A stretch of 64,000 nucleotides of DNA from Streptosporangium canum (GCF_900113865.1 NZ_FOQY01000031.1:48690-112689); one strand, 5' to 3'; shown: positions 23,638-31,486, numbered from the stretch's first letter. Translations and numbers: made by a program. Notes: generated from the sequence alone by a model not told the origin.

Positions 23638-24165
23638 ATGTTTGGAACCCTTATGCTTGTCCTGGGCCCCTGGCTGGGGTTTCGTCTGCTGGGGGTGCTC
23701 GGCGTCGGCCGGTTCACCACCTGGCGGGCCAGCGCCGCAAACGGACTCGCGGTGATGCTGGCGTTCACCGGCGCCGCGCACTTCGCCCCTGCGAGCGTCA
23801 CGGTGATGCCCAGTCACGCCGACCTGGTGGCCATGGTCCCACCCTTGCTGCCGTTCCCGGACCTTCTGGTCTACGCGACCGGCGTGCTGGAACTGCTCGG
23901 CGCCCTGGGACTCGTCGTGGCCTCGACTCGCTCCGCGGCCGGTATCTGCCTGGCCGTGCTCTTCGTGCTGATGTTCCCCGCCAATGTCTACGCCGCCGTC
24001 GAGAACGTGCCACTCAACGGTGACCCGGCCACGCCGTTGTGGTTCAGGATCCCCGAGCAAATTCTCTTCATCGGCATCGCGCTCTGGGGAGCCGGGGCCG
24101 CGGCTCTCCGCCCGCGCCGCCCCGTGGCCCGCACGCGCCGATCCGCGGAGTCCGGTTCGAGGTGA
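23638..24165 (+). CDS. DoxX-like membrane protein
   Basis: A 175-residue protein with about four hydrophobic helices (MFGTLMLVLGPWLGFRLLGV, then LAVMLAFTGAAHF, LLVYATGVLELLGALGLVV and AVLFVLMFPANVYAAVE). The E-L-L-G-A motif in the third helix fits the DoxX/SURF4-like family. AAAAGG at 23626-23631 is at the right distance for the ATG at 23638, so I prefer it to the ATG at 23632. Function is unknown. It lies after the esterase remnant and may belong to the glyoxalase operon. Confidence 0.75.
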   Translation: MFGTLMLVLGPWLGFRLLGVLGVGRFTTWRASAANGLAVMLAFTGAAHFAPASVTVMPSHADLVAMVPPLLPFPDLLVYATGVLELLGALGLVVASTRSAAGICLAVLFVLMFPANVYAAVENVPLNGDPATPLWFRIPEQILFIGIALWGAGAAALRPRRPVARTRRSAESGSR

Positions 24166-24342
24166 TTTCTGGCGATCAGGATGGCCGCTGAGCATGCTTG
24201 ATAAAGCGGCTGTCAGAGGATTCGGACAACCGAGATCATCCCCTTAACGTGCTCTTACACGCCCTGGGGCATCGTTGCAGTCACCGGGAGGACCGGTCGC
24301 CGCTCGGCAACCCACGGGCGGACGCATGAGTTGGGGGAAGAC

Positions 24343-25659
24343 ATGGAACCGGACAAGAATGAGCAGGACATCACCCCGGCTGAGACGACCTCCGGGAACG
24401 ACGGGTGGAGCCAGTTCGGCAAGGTGCCGCCGCGGGCGGGCGGATACCCCGCGGACAGGGACACCGGGCCGCAGCCGACGCTGATCCACCCGGTGCAGGG
24501 ACCGCTCGCGGCCGAGGCGCCCACGGTGCCCGCCCAGCGGACCTCGCTCACCATCGGGCAGAAGGTGGGCGCGGGTCTCGCGCTGGCCGCGATGGCCGTC
24601 GGCGGTGGAGTGGCGGGGGCCTTCGCCGTGACCTCCTTCGGCGGCACCACCGCGATCGGCTCCTCCACCAGCCCGATCGTCAGCCCGGTGAGCAACGTGA
24701 CCACGGTCGCCGACGTCGCCAAGGCCGTCCAGCCGGCGGTGGTGTCCATCCAGGTCAAGACCGGCAACGGCGGCGGCGAGGGGTCCGGCGTGGTGCTGTC
24801 GGCCGATGGCCTGATCCTGACCAACAACCACGTGGTGGAGGCCGGGGGAGCCGGCCAGGGCGCCCAGGTGACCGTCAAGTTCAGCGACGGCAGGTCCGCC
24901 ACCGCGAAGGTCGTCGGCACCGACCCCGTCACCGACCTCGCGGTCATCAGGGCGAACGACGTCTCCGGCCTCACCGCGGCCTCGATCGGCGACAGCGACC
25001 GGCTCAAGGTGGGCGACTCCGTGCTGGCCATCGGCAGCCCGCTCGGCCTGTCCGGCTCGGTCACCGCCGGGATCGTCAGCGCGCTGAACCGCACGCTGAC
25101 CGTCGGCGGCCAGCAGCAGCAACAGCTCCCGCCCGGCTGGGGCAACGGCATGCAGCAGCAGGGCGGCAGCGCGCCCACCGCCATCGGCGGCGCGATCCAG
25201 ACCGATGCGGCGATCAACCCCGGCAATTCCGGCGGCGCGCTGGTCAACGCGTCCGGGCAGCTGGTCGGCATCAACACCGCCATCGCCACCAACGGCGGAG
25301 ACGGCAACATCGGCGTCGGCTTCGCCATCCCGATCAACACCGCCAAGCAGGTCGCCCAGCAGCTCATCGACAAGGGCAAGGTCACCCATGCCTTCATGGG
25401 CGTGAGCTTCGCCCCCGTCACCGGCGACGCGGGCGGCGCCATGGTCGCCCAGGTGACCGACGGCAGCCCCGCCGCCCAGGCAGGGATCAAGCAGGGCGAC
25501 CTGATCACCAAGATCAATGACACCGTGGTCGAGGACAGCACCACCGTCGTCGGCGCGGTCCGCGGCTTCAAGCCGGGGCAGAAGGTGACCGTGACCTACG
25601 TCCGCGACGGCCAGACCCAGACCGCCGCGGTGACCCTCGCCGAGAAGACCGGCGAGTAG
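24343..25659 (+). CDS. Membrane-anchored HtrA/DegP-type serine protease
   Basis: A 438-residue protease. A cytoplasmic Pro-rich head (1-70) precedes one membrane helix (about 75-97). The trypsin-like domain has His163 in LTNNHVVEAG, Asp198 in VTDLAVI and Ser296 in NPGNSGGAL. A PDZ domain (about 345-435) ends the protein. It acts outside the membrane in envelope protein quality control. GGGGGAAG precedes the ATG at 24343. A 15-base-stem terminator follows. A Gln/Gly-rich loop (QQQQQLPPGWGNGMQQQGG) lies before the Ser region. Confidence 0.92.
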   Translation: MEPDKNEQDITPAETTSGNDGWSQFGKVPPRAGGYPADRDTGPQPTLIHPVQGPLAAEAPTVPAQRTSLTIGQKVGAGLALAAMAVGGGVAGAFAVTSFGGTTAIGSSTSPIVSPVSNVTTVADVAKAVQPAVVSIQVKTGNGGGEGSGVVLSADGLILTNNHVVEAGGAGQGAQVTVKFSDGRSATAKVVGTDPVTDLAVIRANDVSGLTAASIGDSDRLKVGDSVLAIGSPLGLSGSVTAGIVSALNRTLTVGGQQQQQLPPGWGNGMQQQGGSAPTAIGGAIQTDAAINPGNSGGALVNASGQLVGINTAIATNGGDGNIGVGFAIPINTAKQVAQQLIDKGKVTHAFMGVSFAPVTGDAGGAMVAQVTDGSPAAQAGIKQGDLITKINDTVVEDSTTVVGAVRGFKPGQKVTVTYVRDGQTQTAAVTLAEKTGE

Positions 25660-25670
25660 CCTCCACAGAC

Positions 25671-25711
25671 GGATGTGCCGCCGGGGTCGCTGCGGACCCG
25701 GCGGCACATCC
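25671..25711 (+). terminator. Terminator of the HtrA gene, 15-base perfect stem
   Basis: GGATGTGCCGCCGGG (25671-25685) pairs perfectly with CCCGGCGGCACATCC (25697-25711) around an 11-base loop, 11 bases after the stop. No T-run follows. Confidence 0.75.
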
Positions 25712-26063
25712 ATTCCCGCCGGCAGGACCTTCGACAACCGGTCCAGGTCCTCTTGAATCTGATCGGTCATCAGCCGGCACGTCGACGCGCTGACCTTGAC
25801 GTTGCCGCAGGCCGGGCCGGGCATGCTGAGGTGCGTCCTTCAGGGAGCGCCGTGGGGCCGCGCAGAGCGTGACCGGCCCGCCTTTCTCCAGGTCGCCCGG
25901 ACAGGACACGTTCACCGACCGGATCGCATGTGCGGCTGTCCCCCGTGCGAGCTACCCGCGAATGTCCACCGTGCGGGGACGATTCCGGACCGCCGGATCC
26001 CTAGTGTTTCTCGGCGTAGCGACGGCGCCCCGTCGCGGAGTCCCCCCACGTGAGGAAGTCGTC
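25712..26063. other. Gene-free stretch with weak minus-strand coding character
   Basis: About 350 bases between the HtrA terminator and the next start. On the minus strand, near 25700-25824, a frame reads CGNVKVSASTCRLMTDQIQE and goes on to EDLDRLSKVLPAGM, which looks like real protein sequence; another minus frame near 25830-25915 reads DLEKGGPVTLCAAP. They are in different frames, so this may be a decayed gene. I cannot name a family. Nothing else is visible apart from a GAGGA site at the right end. Confidence 0.3.
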
Positions 26064-26477
26064 ATGCGGTTGTTGAAACAACTCGTGCCCGTCGCGCTGG
26101 TTGCCTTCGCCGGCGGCGCGATCGTGGGCGCGGTGCAGGGGAATTCGTTCTTCACCCTGCTCCTCGGCCTCGCGACGGCCGTGCTCGCCGTACTCGTGTA
26201 CGCCCGCGTGGTCCGGTGGTCCGAGCGCCGCGAACCGGTGGAGGTGGCAAGGCAGGGCGCCACCCGCGCCCTCACCCGGGGAACCCTGATCGGGGTCGCG
26301 CTGTTCGCGGCCGTCATCGTGAACATCGCCCTCGTGGGCGGCTACCGGATCGACGGCCTGGGCTCACTGACCGGCGCGATCGGGCTGATCGGCTTCATGG
26401 CCGCCGCCGCCGTACGCCCGCTACGCTCGCCCGATGATCGACCTACGGCGGGTCACGGACCTGTGGCGGCGGTGTGA
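26064..26477 (+). CDS. Truncated CPBP-type intramembrane protease (N-terminal half only)
   Basis: A 137-residue membrane protein with a GAGGA site before its ATG. Residues 1-115 follow the N-terminal half of actinobacterial CPBP (Abi) intramembrane proteases: MRLLKQLVPVALVAFAGG, ATRALTRGTLIGVALFAA and GSLTGAIGLIGFMAAAAV. In that family the last stretch is followed at once by the catalytic (T)EExxxR helix and later FxxxH and HxxxN. Here it goes instead to RPLRSPDDRPTAGHG and stops, so the active site is missing. The protein cannot be an active protease. It overlaps the next frame by 44 bases. Identification rests on remembered family patterns. Confidence 0.6.
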   Translation: MRLLKQLVPVALVAFAGGAIVGAVQGNSFFTLLLGLATAVLAVLVYARVVRWSERREPVEVARQGATRALTRGTLIGVALFAAVIVNIALVGGYRIDGLGSLTGAIGLIGFMAAAAVRPLRSPDDRPTAGHGPVAAV

Positions 26478-27252
26478 TGTCGTGGTCCGGGACCTGCCGT
26501 TCGGGCTGCTGCTGGCCGTCGCATCGCTCCTGCCGGCGCTCCACGGCAAGGGGACGCAGGTCGGCGACCTGCCGACCCGCCCCTTCGACGCGCTGGCGTT
26601 CGTGGTGATCGCCCTGGAGTGCCTTCCGCTCGCCGTGCGCCGGCGGTGGCCGGCCGTGTGTCTGGCTCTGGTGTCGCTCGGCTTCGCCCTCGACCAGTTC
26701 CGCGCCTACCACGTGTTCGCGAGCAACGCGATGCCCATCGCGCTCATCAGCGCGGGCGCCCACCTGGAGCGTCACCGGCGCGTCACCGTGGTCCTCCTCT
26801 CCATGGCGTACGTGCCGCTGGCGCTCGCGCTCGGCCGGCTCGGCGCGACCGAGCGGGTGGAAGGTTACGTGGTGTTCTACCTGGCCCTGGCCCTCGCGTG
26901 GGGCATCGGGGCCTGGCTGCGCTCCACCCGCGCCGCCGAGGCCGAACGCCGCCGCCATGTCGCCGAGGCCACCCGCGCCGCCGAACGCACCCGGATCGCC
27001 CGCGAGCTCCACGACGTCGTGACGCACCACGTGACGGCGATGGTCGTGCAGGCCGAGACCGCGCTGACCTCGCGCGAGCTGGAGGTGCTGCGCCTCATCG
27101 CCGACGGCCTGTCCAACAGCGAGATCGCCGCCACCCTGGTGATCAGCCAGGAGACCGTCAAGACGTACGTGTCGCGCATCCTCACCAAGCTCGACCTGCG
27201 TGACCGCGTGCAGGCGGTGGTCTACGCCTACCGCAGGGGCCTGGTGACCTGA
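26434..27252 (+). CDS. Deletion fusion: sensor kinase N-terminus joined to a LuxR DNA-binding domain
   Basis: A 272-residue frame. Residues 1-160 are the membrane part of a DesK/NarX-type sensor kinase and residues 186-208 its dimerisation helix with phospho-acceptor His193 (RIARELHDVVTHH). At about residue 210 (27055-27066) this switches directly to LTSRELEVLRLIADGLSN and a full LuxR helix-turn-helix (SQETVKTYVSRIL). The kinase ATPase domain and the receiver domain of the partner regulator, about 1 kb in a normal pair, are missing. The join keeps the frame. The product could be a membrane-held DNA-binding protein, or simply a dead gene. Confidence 0.85.
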   Translation: MIDLRRVTDLWRRCDVVVRDLPFGLLLAVASLLPALHGKGTQVGDLPTRPFDALAFVVIALECLPLAVRRRWPAVCLALVSLGFALDQFRAYHVFASNAMPIALISAGAHLERHRRVTVVLLSMAYVPLALALGRLGATERVEGYVVFYLALALAWGIGAWLRSTRAAEAERRRHVAEATRAAERTRIARELHDVVTHHVTAMVVQAETALTSRELEVLRLIADGLSNSEIAATLVISQETVKTYVSRILTKLDLRDRVQAVVYAYRRGLVT

Positions 27253-27444
27253 GACACACCGCCCGGCCGCTTCGCCGTCGATGCGCATGCCGACGCCCGC
27301 GGCGCCGCCATCCGCCGGCAGTTCCTTGGGATGCCCGCTCCCGTCACCGCCGATGCCCTCGGCCACCACGACAGAACCACCGCCGGACTCATCGGCGAGG
27401 GCGGAGCATGGACCCACTACGCCTCCGGAGAGCACGGACGGTGA
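27253..27444 (+). pseudogene. Coding remnant without a start codon
   Basis: Directly after the fusion's stop, and in the same frame, 63 sense codons run to a TGA at 27442. The sequence (RRQFLGMPAPVTADALGHHD, then GAWTHYASGEHGR) looks like the C-terminal end of a protein with a helix-turn-helix-like segment; integrase-like or DNA-binding tails in actinobacteria end in a similar way, but I cannot confirm that. No start codon or ribosome site is present. The remaining spacer, 27445-27570, holds only the promoter of the next gene. Confidence 0.4.
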
Positions 27445-27570
27445 CCGTTGAACGTGACGTTGTCGACCCGTCGTGACAGTTGACTGGGCGATCTCACCAG
27501 TACCGAGGTCGTTGCCGGTCTGTGATTCGGGCATACTGCACCCCAATCGTCACACAGGAGACACCACCGC

Positions 27571-28683
27571 ATGAATACGTCACCATCGCCGCTTGTAGCG
27601 GAGCGGACTGACGGATCATCCGTCCGGATCGGCGCTCTCGTCCCGCTCACTCGGCCCGGCTGGATCCAGGCAGGCCGACACTTGCTCGCCGGACTCGAGC
27701 TGGCCGTCCGCGACGTCAATGACGTCGGCGGGATCGCCGGAAGACCGCTCGAGCTGGTGGTCCGAGACACCGCGGCCGATCCACAGAGGGCCGCGGCGGC
27801 CGTAGACGAATTGGCCCGCCTGGGCGTGGCCGCCTTGGCGGGGGAGTATCACAGCGTCGTCGCTCGCGCCGCTGCCGCCAGGGCCGACGCCCTCGGCCTG
27901 CCATTCCTCTGCTCGTCCGCGGTTCTCGACGCGCTCACCGAACAGCCAACGGAATGGGTCGCGCGCCTGGCCCCGGCGCAGTCCCACGGCTGGCAGATCT
28001 ACGCGGACTTCCTCCTCAGCGCGGGCCACAGCCGAATCGCCGTAGCAGTCCAGCCGAGTGTCTACTGGGCGGCTGGGGTCCGCATTCTGCGGGACTGCCT
28101 GGCTCCGCGCGGCGGCACCGTCATCGAACTCGACATGCGCGCGCTCGACCCCATGGCCGTGTGCGACGAACTCGTCGACAATCGCGCGAGTGCCCTCCTT
28201 CTTCTGGTCGGCCACCCGGAGCCGGCAGTATCGATCGTCAAGTCTGTCCGCCGCGACCGGCGCCTCGCCGAGATCATGATCGGTGCTCCGGCCGGGCAAC
28301 CGGAGTTCGCCGAATGGGCGACGTCGCTGGGCGACGACAGTGCCGCGATCCCGTTCTTGCGCTACCTGCCCGAGCGCCTCACCCCGCTCGGTGTACGAGT
28401 CGAGACGGCCCTCCGCGAGCGGCTGGGCGCAGCGCCCTCCTTCGTCGCCTTCGAGGGCTACGACACAGTCGCCGTCCTCGCCGATGTGCTGCGTTCTCAC
28501 GGCGCGGACCGGGCATGCACTACCGAAACCTGGCCTCGCGTCGCGGTCGAAGGCACCCGCGGGCAGATCCGGTTCTCCCGCACGCCAGGCATCAGCGTTT
28601 GGCAATGGGCTTGGCCCCCCGTCCAAGTCGTTGATCGAGATCCGGCGGAACCCGATCGCTTTCGCATCCTTCACGCCGGCTGA
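27571..28683 (+). CDS. Type 1 periplasmic-binding-protein-like receptor lacking a signal peptide
   Basis: A 370-residue protein of the Leu/Ile/Val-binding-protein fold (Peripla_BP_6). It reads VRIGALVPLTRPGWIQAGRH, then LAGLELAVRDVNDVGGIAGR and GEYHSVVARAAAARADALGL, the order seen in branched-chain amino-acid binding proteins. There is no signal peptide, lipobox or membrane helix: residues 1-18 are polar. It therefore probably stays in the cytoplasm as an amino-acid or amide sensor, in the manner of AmiC, or has lost its export signal. AGGAGA precedes the ATG. No transporter genes are adjacent. Its sequence is less GC-rich than its neighbours. Confidence 0.75.
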   Translation: MNTSPSPLVAERTDGSSVRIGALVPLTRPGWIQAGRHLLAGLELAVRDVNDVGGIAGRPLELVVRDTAADPQRAAAAVDELARLGVAALAGEYHSVVARAAAARADALGLPFLCSSAVLDALTEQPTEWVARLAPAQSHGWQIYADFLLSAGHSRIAVAVQPSVYWAAGVRILRDCLAPRGGTVIELDMRALDPMAVCDELVDNRASALLLLVGHPEPAVSIVKSVRRDRRLAEIMIGAPAGQPEFAEWATSLGDDSAAIPFLRYLPERLTPLGVRVETALRERLGAAPSFVAFEGYDTVAVLADVLRSHGADRACTTETWPRVAVEGTRGQIRFSRTPGISVWQWAWPPVQVVDRDPAEPDRFRILHAG

Positions 28684-28688
28684 GAGCA

Positions 28689-28883
28689 CGGGCAGTCACC
28701 GTCGAGGTCCACGTCGCCGAGAACTCGCGACTCCCAGGCCGAGCCGTTCAGCTGATCGACCTGAACGTCAAGGGTGTCATGTGCACCATCGAGGCGTCCG
28801 TGCGTGATCTGGAGTCCGCGGCTGCGGCCGGCGGGTCCGCCGGCCTGATCGTCACCTCGTCGATCGCGGCCACCCTCAGGTGA
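28689..28883 (+). pseudogene. Remnant of a short-chain dehydrogenase (SDR)
   Basis: An open frame without a start. Its second half reads LIDLNVKGVMCTIEASV, then GLIVTSSIAATLR, and stops. That is the central SDR segment in which the Asn-bearing helix (xxxVNVxGVxxTxxAxxP) leads to the strand with the catalytic Ser (IVxTSSxAG). The Rossmann GxxxGxG start and the YxxxK motif are both absent. The fragment is about 45 codons of a normal 250. It lies between the binding-protein gene and the WxL-type gene, overlapping the latter's end by eight bases. Confidence 0.6.
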
Positions 28884-29937
28884 GGTCGCCGTGGAGAGGG
28901 CCGGTGGCCGGACTCCGCCGGCGCGCGCGGAAACGGCGGAAGCCGAGGAGGAGGATCACCGCGGCGACCAGGGCCACCAGTACGGCGAGCGCGAGGGTCA
29001 GCGTCAGGGGGGAGGACAGCGAGGCCGCCGGGCCCCAGGTCCCGGGCTTGGCGGGGAAGGTCAGCGTGCCGGTCGCCGTGTGGCTGACACGGCCGCTGCG
29101 GAGGGTGAGGCGGAACGTCCACGGCCCGTCGGGAAGGTCCCTGCCCAGCAGCACGGTGATGTCTCCGCGGCCGCCGGGCGCCAGGGTCGTGTCGCGGTTG
29201 GTCGGGAAGGGGCCGGCGCTCAGGGAGCTGGGTCCCTCCGACAGGGACAGCCGCCCGTCGAGGTCGATGGCGCGCTTGCCGGTGTTGGAGACGGTCGCCA
29301 CGATCTTCGGCTGTCCGTCGTCGGTCCGCTGGGGGACTATCTCGCCGATCTCGAAGTCCGACGGCGGCTCCCCGCCCGGGCCGACGTCGAGGTAGGTGCG
29401 GATCCCGACGCGGTTGACGAGTGCGATGTTCCCCTTCGGGCCCGGTGCGGCCGAGGCGACCTCCGCCCAGATGACGGCGTACCGCTCCGCCGCGGTCGCC
29501 CACCCCGGCACCGTGATGGTGGCCTTGATCGGCGCCCTGCCCCGGGCGGGCAGGTCGGCGGCGGAGCGGTTGAGCGTGATCCACGAGCTCAGCTCGTTGG
29601 GGGTCTGGGCCGGCGCGAAGGTGAAGCGGGAGCCCTTGATGCCGGCGGCGGCGGCGTACAGCCGCACGTGCTGGGGCTTGGGCGAGGTGCTGTAGACCTC
29701 GAAGCGCCGGGTGAAGGTGGTGCCGGGGTTGACGTGGTCGACGATGAAGGAGTGTGATCGCGGATCGTCCACCCGGTTGGCGGGGATCTCCAGCAGCCTG
29801 ACGCCGACGACGGGCTCGCCGTCCGGGCGTGACTGCCTCCGGCCGGTGTCCGCGGCCGACGGAGCACCGATCATCGTATGCAGCAGAAGCGCTACCAGCG
29901 TCGCCGGGACGGACCGGCGCGACAGTGGGCTAGGCAA
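28876..29937 (-). CDS. WxL-associated (DUF916-like) surface protein
   Basis: A 353-residue exported protein: signal peptide (1-29), an extracellular beta-rich part (NPGTTFTRRFEVYSTSPKPQ, then WITLNRSAADLPARGRAPIK), one membrane helix near 310-330 (LTLTLALAVLVALVAAVILL) and a basic tail RRFRARRR. The layout matches the proteins that accompany WxL proteins in Gram-positive bacteria (peptidoglycan-binding domain, then host-binding-type domain, then anchor). Its start overlaps the end of the WxL-like gene by eight bases, so both are made together. Confidence 0.7.
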   Translation of the reverse strand: MPSPLSRRSVPATLVALLLHTMIGAPSAADTGRRQSRPDGEPVVGVRLLEIPANRVDDPRSHSFIVDHVNPGTTFTRRFEVYSTSPKPQHVRLYAAAAGIKGSRFTFAPAQTPNELSSWITLNRSAADLPARGRAPIKATITVPGWATAAERYAVIWAEVASAAPGPKGNIALVNRVGIRTYLDVGPGGEPPSDFEIGEIVPQRTDDGQPKIVATVSNTGKRAIDLDGRLSLSEGPSSLSAGPFPTNRDTTLAPGGRGDITVLLGRDLPDGPWTFRLTLRSGRVSHTATGTLTFPAKPGTWGPAASLSSPLTLTLALAVLVALVAAVILLLGFRRFRARRRSPATGPLHGDLT

Positions 29938-30514
29938 CGGAGTGGTTCACCGTGCCGGTGTAGACGCCGGCCACCGCCTGGTCGGGAACGTTGATCAGGA
30001 TGGTCGGATTCCAGGTGGCGGAGTTGTTGCCCGAGCCGGTCGTCTTGCTGAAGGCGGTCCGCGACACGTTCAGCGTCTGCGCGGCCGCCGCGTTGGCCTG
30101 GCCGGGCACGAAGGTGCCGGTGCCGGTGGTGGCGGTGGCGGGGCCGGACCAGTAGAGGGCGTCGTCGGTGGGGACGGTCTCGGGAGTGGTGCCGGCGCCC
30201 GTGGTGAAGCCCCCCGTCGCCGCGATCACCGTCGCCGTCCACGTCGCGGTGAGCGCGGCGCGCTGGTCGGAGACCGTGACCGGGCCGAGCTGCCCGCTGA
30301 TCTGGGTGCCCGGCGCGCCGCTGCCGAGGTTGACCGGACCGTCGGGAACGGTGATCGTCAGCCCGCCGGGGGCGGTCACGGTGAAGGTCACCGTGGTGGG
30401 GCAGGTGGTCGAGGCGGGGCAGGTGCCGGCCTGCGCGGGCAGGGCCACCACCACCATGGCCGCCACCAGGGCGGCGGCGCCTGTCAATGAGATGCCCAGA
30501 CGGCTTTCGGACAC
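29930..30514 (-). CDS. Secreted WxL-like protein
   Basis: A 194-residue exported protein. The start is a GTG at 30514 with GAAGGAGA upstream; the frame continues upstream without coding character. A signal peptide ends near ALPAQAGT. The mature part is beta-rich: SDQRAALTATWTATVIA, then YWSGPATATTGTGTF, ending in INVPDQAVAGVYTGTVNHSVA (shown in part: AGVYTGTVNHSVA). The AGxYTxTxxxxxx ending and the W-containing strand match WxL domains, which bind peptidoglycan non-covalently. A paralogue is transcribed divergently at 30893. First gene of a two-gene unit. Confidence 0.65.
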   Translation of the reverse strand: MSESRLGISLTGAAALVAAMVVVALPAQAGTCPASTTCPTTVTFTVTAPGGLTITVPDGPVNLGSGAPGTQISGQLGPVTVSDQRAALTATWTATVIAATGGFTTGAGTTPETVPTDDALYWSGPATATTGTGTFVPGQANAAAAQTLNVSRTAFSKTTGSGNNSATWNPTILINVPDQAVAGVYTGTVNHSVA

Positions 30515-30892
30515 TGCTGTCTCCTTCGTCGAACGCTCGCCCTGCCTGGGCCGTTCCTGCGTGATCACATCCTGCTCCGTGGCCGGATCTCGGAAACCGT
30601 CCCAGAAGGGCACCTGGCAACTTTTGGTGATCATATGGTGACTGTTGGTAATCATGGGGCTGGTGGTCCGTCTCCGCGCCGGGTCCGGGGGCTCCCGGCC
30701 GGAGCGGACGACGTAGCCGTTCGCCCCGGAACGGGCGTTTCCACCGCTGCCTTTGCGGCGGATTTGCCGTCCACGGACGACGGTGGAAAACGCGGCCCGA
30801 ACGGAGTGATCTAGGCTGCGATCGGTTTTTCCGAACGCCACCGAACAGATGCTCCACGCGCATCGCCCACGAGACACGTGTGAGGAATCGCA
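30515..30892. promoter_or_regulatory. Divergent promoter region between the two WxL-like genes
   Basis: 378 bases without a gene. TTGGTGATCAT (30624-30634) and TTGGTAATCAT (30645-30655) are direct repeats spaced exactly 21 bases, two helical turns, in a locally AT-rich patch. CGTTTCCACCG near 30736 and CGGTGGAAAACG near 30783 form a loose dyad. A regulator binding the paired direct repeat could serve both genes. Nothing else is recognised. Confidence 0.5.
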
Positions 30893-31486
30893 ATGAGCAA
30901 GAGCCGTGCGGGCCACGCCGCCGCGCGAACGTCACTGTCGCCGGCGGCGTCGATCGCGTTGCTGCTCACCCTCGGCGCCCCGGCGGTCTCGGCCTCCGGC
31001 GCCCCGGTGGCCATGGACACCGGGGCCGCGGCGATGGCGACGGTCGCCTGGCGCGCCGACCCGCTGGAGATCACCGTTCCCGCCTCGGCGAGTCTGGGCA
31101 GCGGCGTCGTGGGCAGCACGCTCAGCGCCTCCCTGGGCACGGTGACCGTGGTCGACTCCCGCGGAGGGGTCCCCCCCTGGACGGCGACCGTGGCGGCCAC
31201 CGATTTCACCACCGGCGCCGGATCACCCGCGCAGACGATCGCCAAAGCCAACGTCGCCTACTGGTCCGGCCCGAGCACAGCCTCGTCGGGTGGCGGCAGC
31301 CGCACCGCCGGGCAGAGCACCGCGGCCCAGATGGTCTCCCTGTCGGCGCCGGCGATCGCGTTCAGGGGACGCAAGCAGGCGGGCGTCCCCTCCTCCACGA
31401 GCTGGGAGCCGACGCTCGTCGTCACCATCCCGCCCCTCGCCGCCGCAGGCCTCTACACCGGCGTCATCACGCACTCGGTCGCCTGA
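30893..31486 (+). CDS. Secreted WxL-like protein, paralogue
   Basis: A 197-residue exported protein with a signal peptide (1-36, ending SASGAP). It parallels the protein at 29930-30514: DSRGGVPPWTATVAATDFTT against DQRAALTATWTATV, VAYWSGPSTAS against LYWSGPATAT, and the same ending, AGLYTGVITHSVA. GAGGA precedes the ATG. It is therefore a second WxL-like protein, transcribed away from the first from a shared region. It has no membrane anchor and probably sits on the cell wall. Tandem repeats begin about 30 bases after the stop. Confidence 0.65.
   Translation: MSKSRAGHAAARTSLSPAASIALLLTLGAPAVSASGAPVAMDTGAAAMATVAWRADPLEITVPASASLGSGVVGSTLSASLGTVTVVDSRGGVPPWTATVAATDFTTGAGSPAQTIAKANVAYWSGPSTASSGGGSRTAGQSTAAQMVSLSAPAIAFRGRKQAGVPSSTSWEPTLVVTIPPLAAAGLYTGVITHSVA

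Noticed and set aside
24244..25824. Long minus-strand frame opposite the HtrA protease
   Set aside because: Mostly a shadow of the protease gene; only the part to the right of 25700 was kept as a possible remnant.
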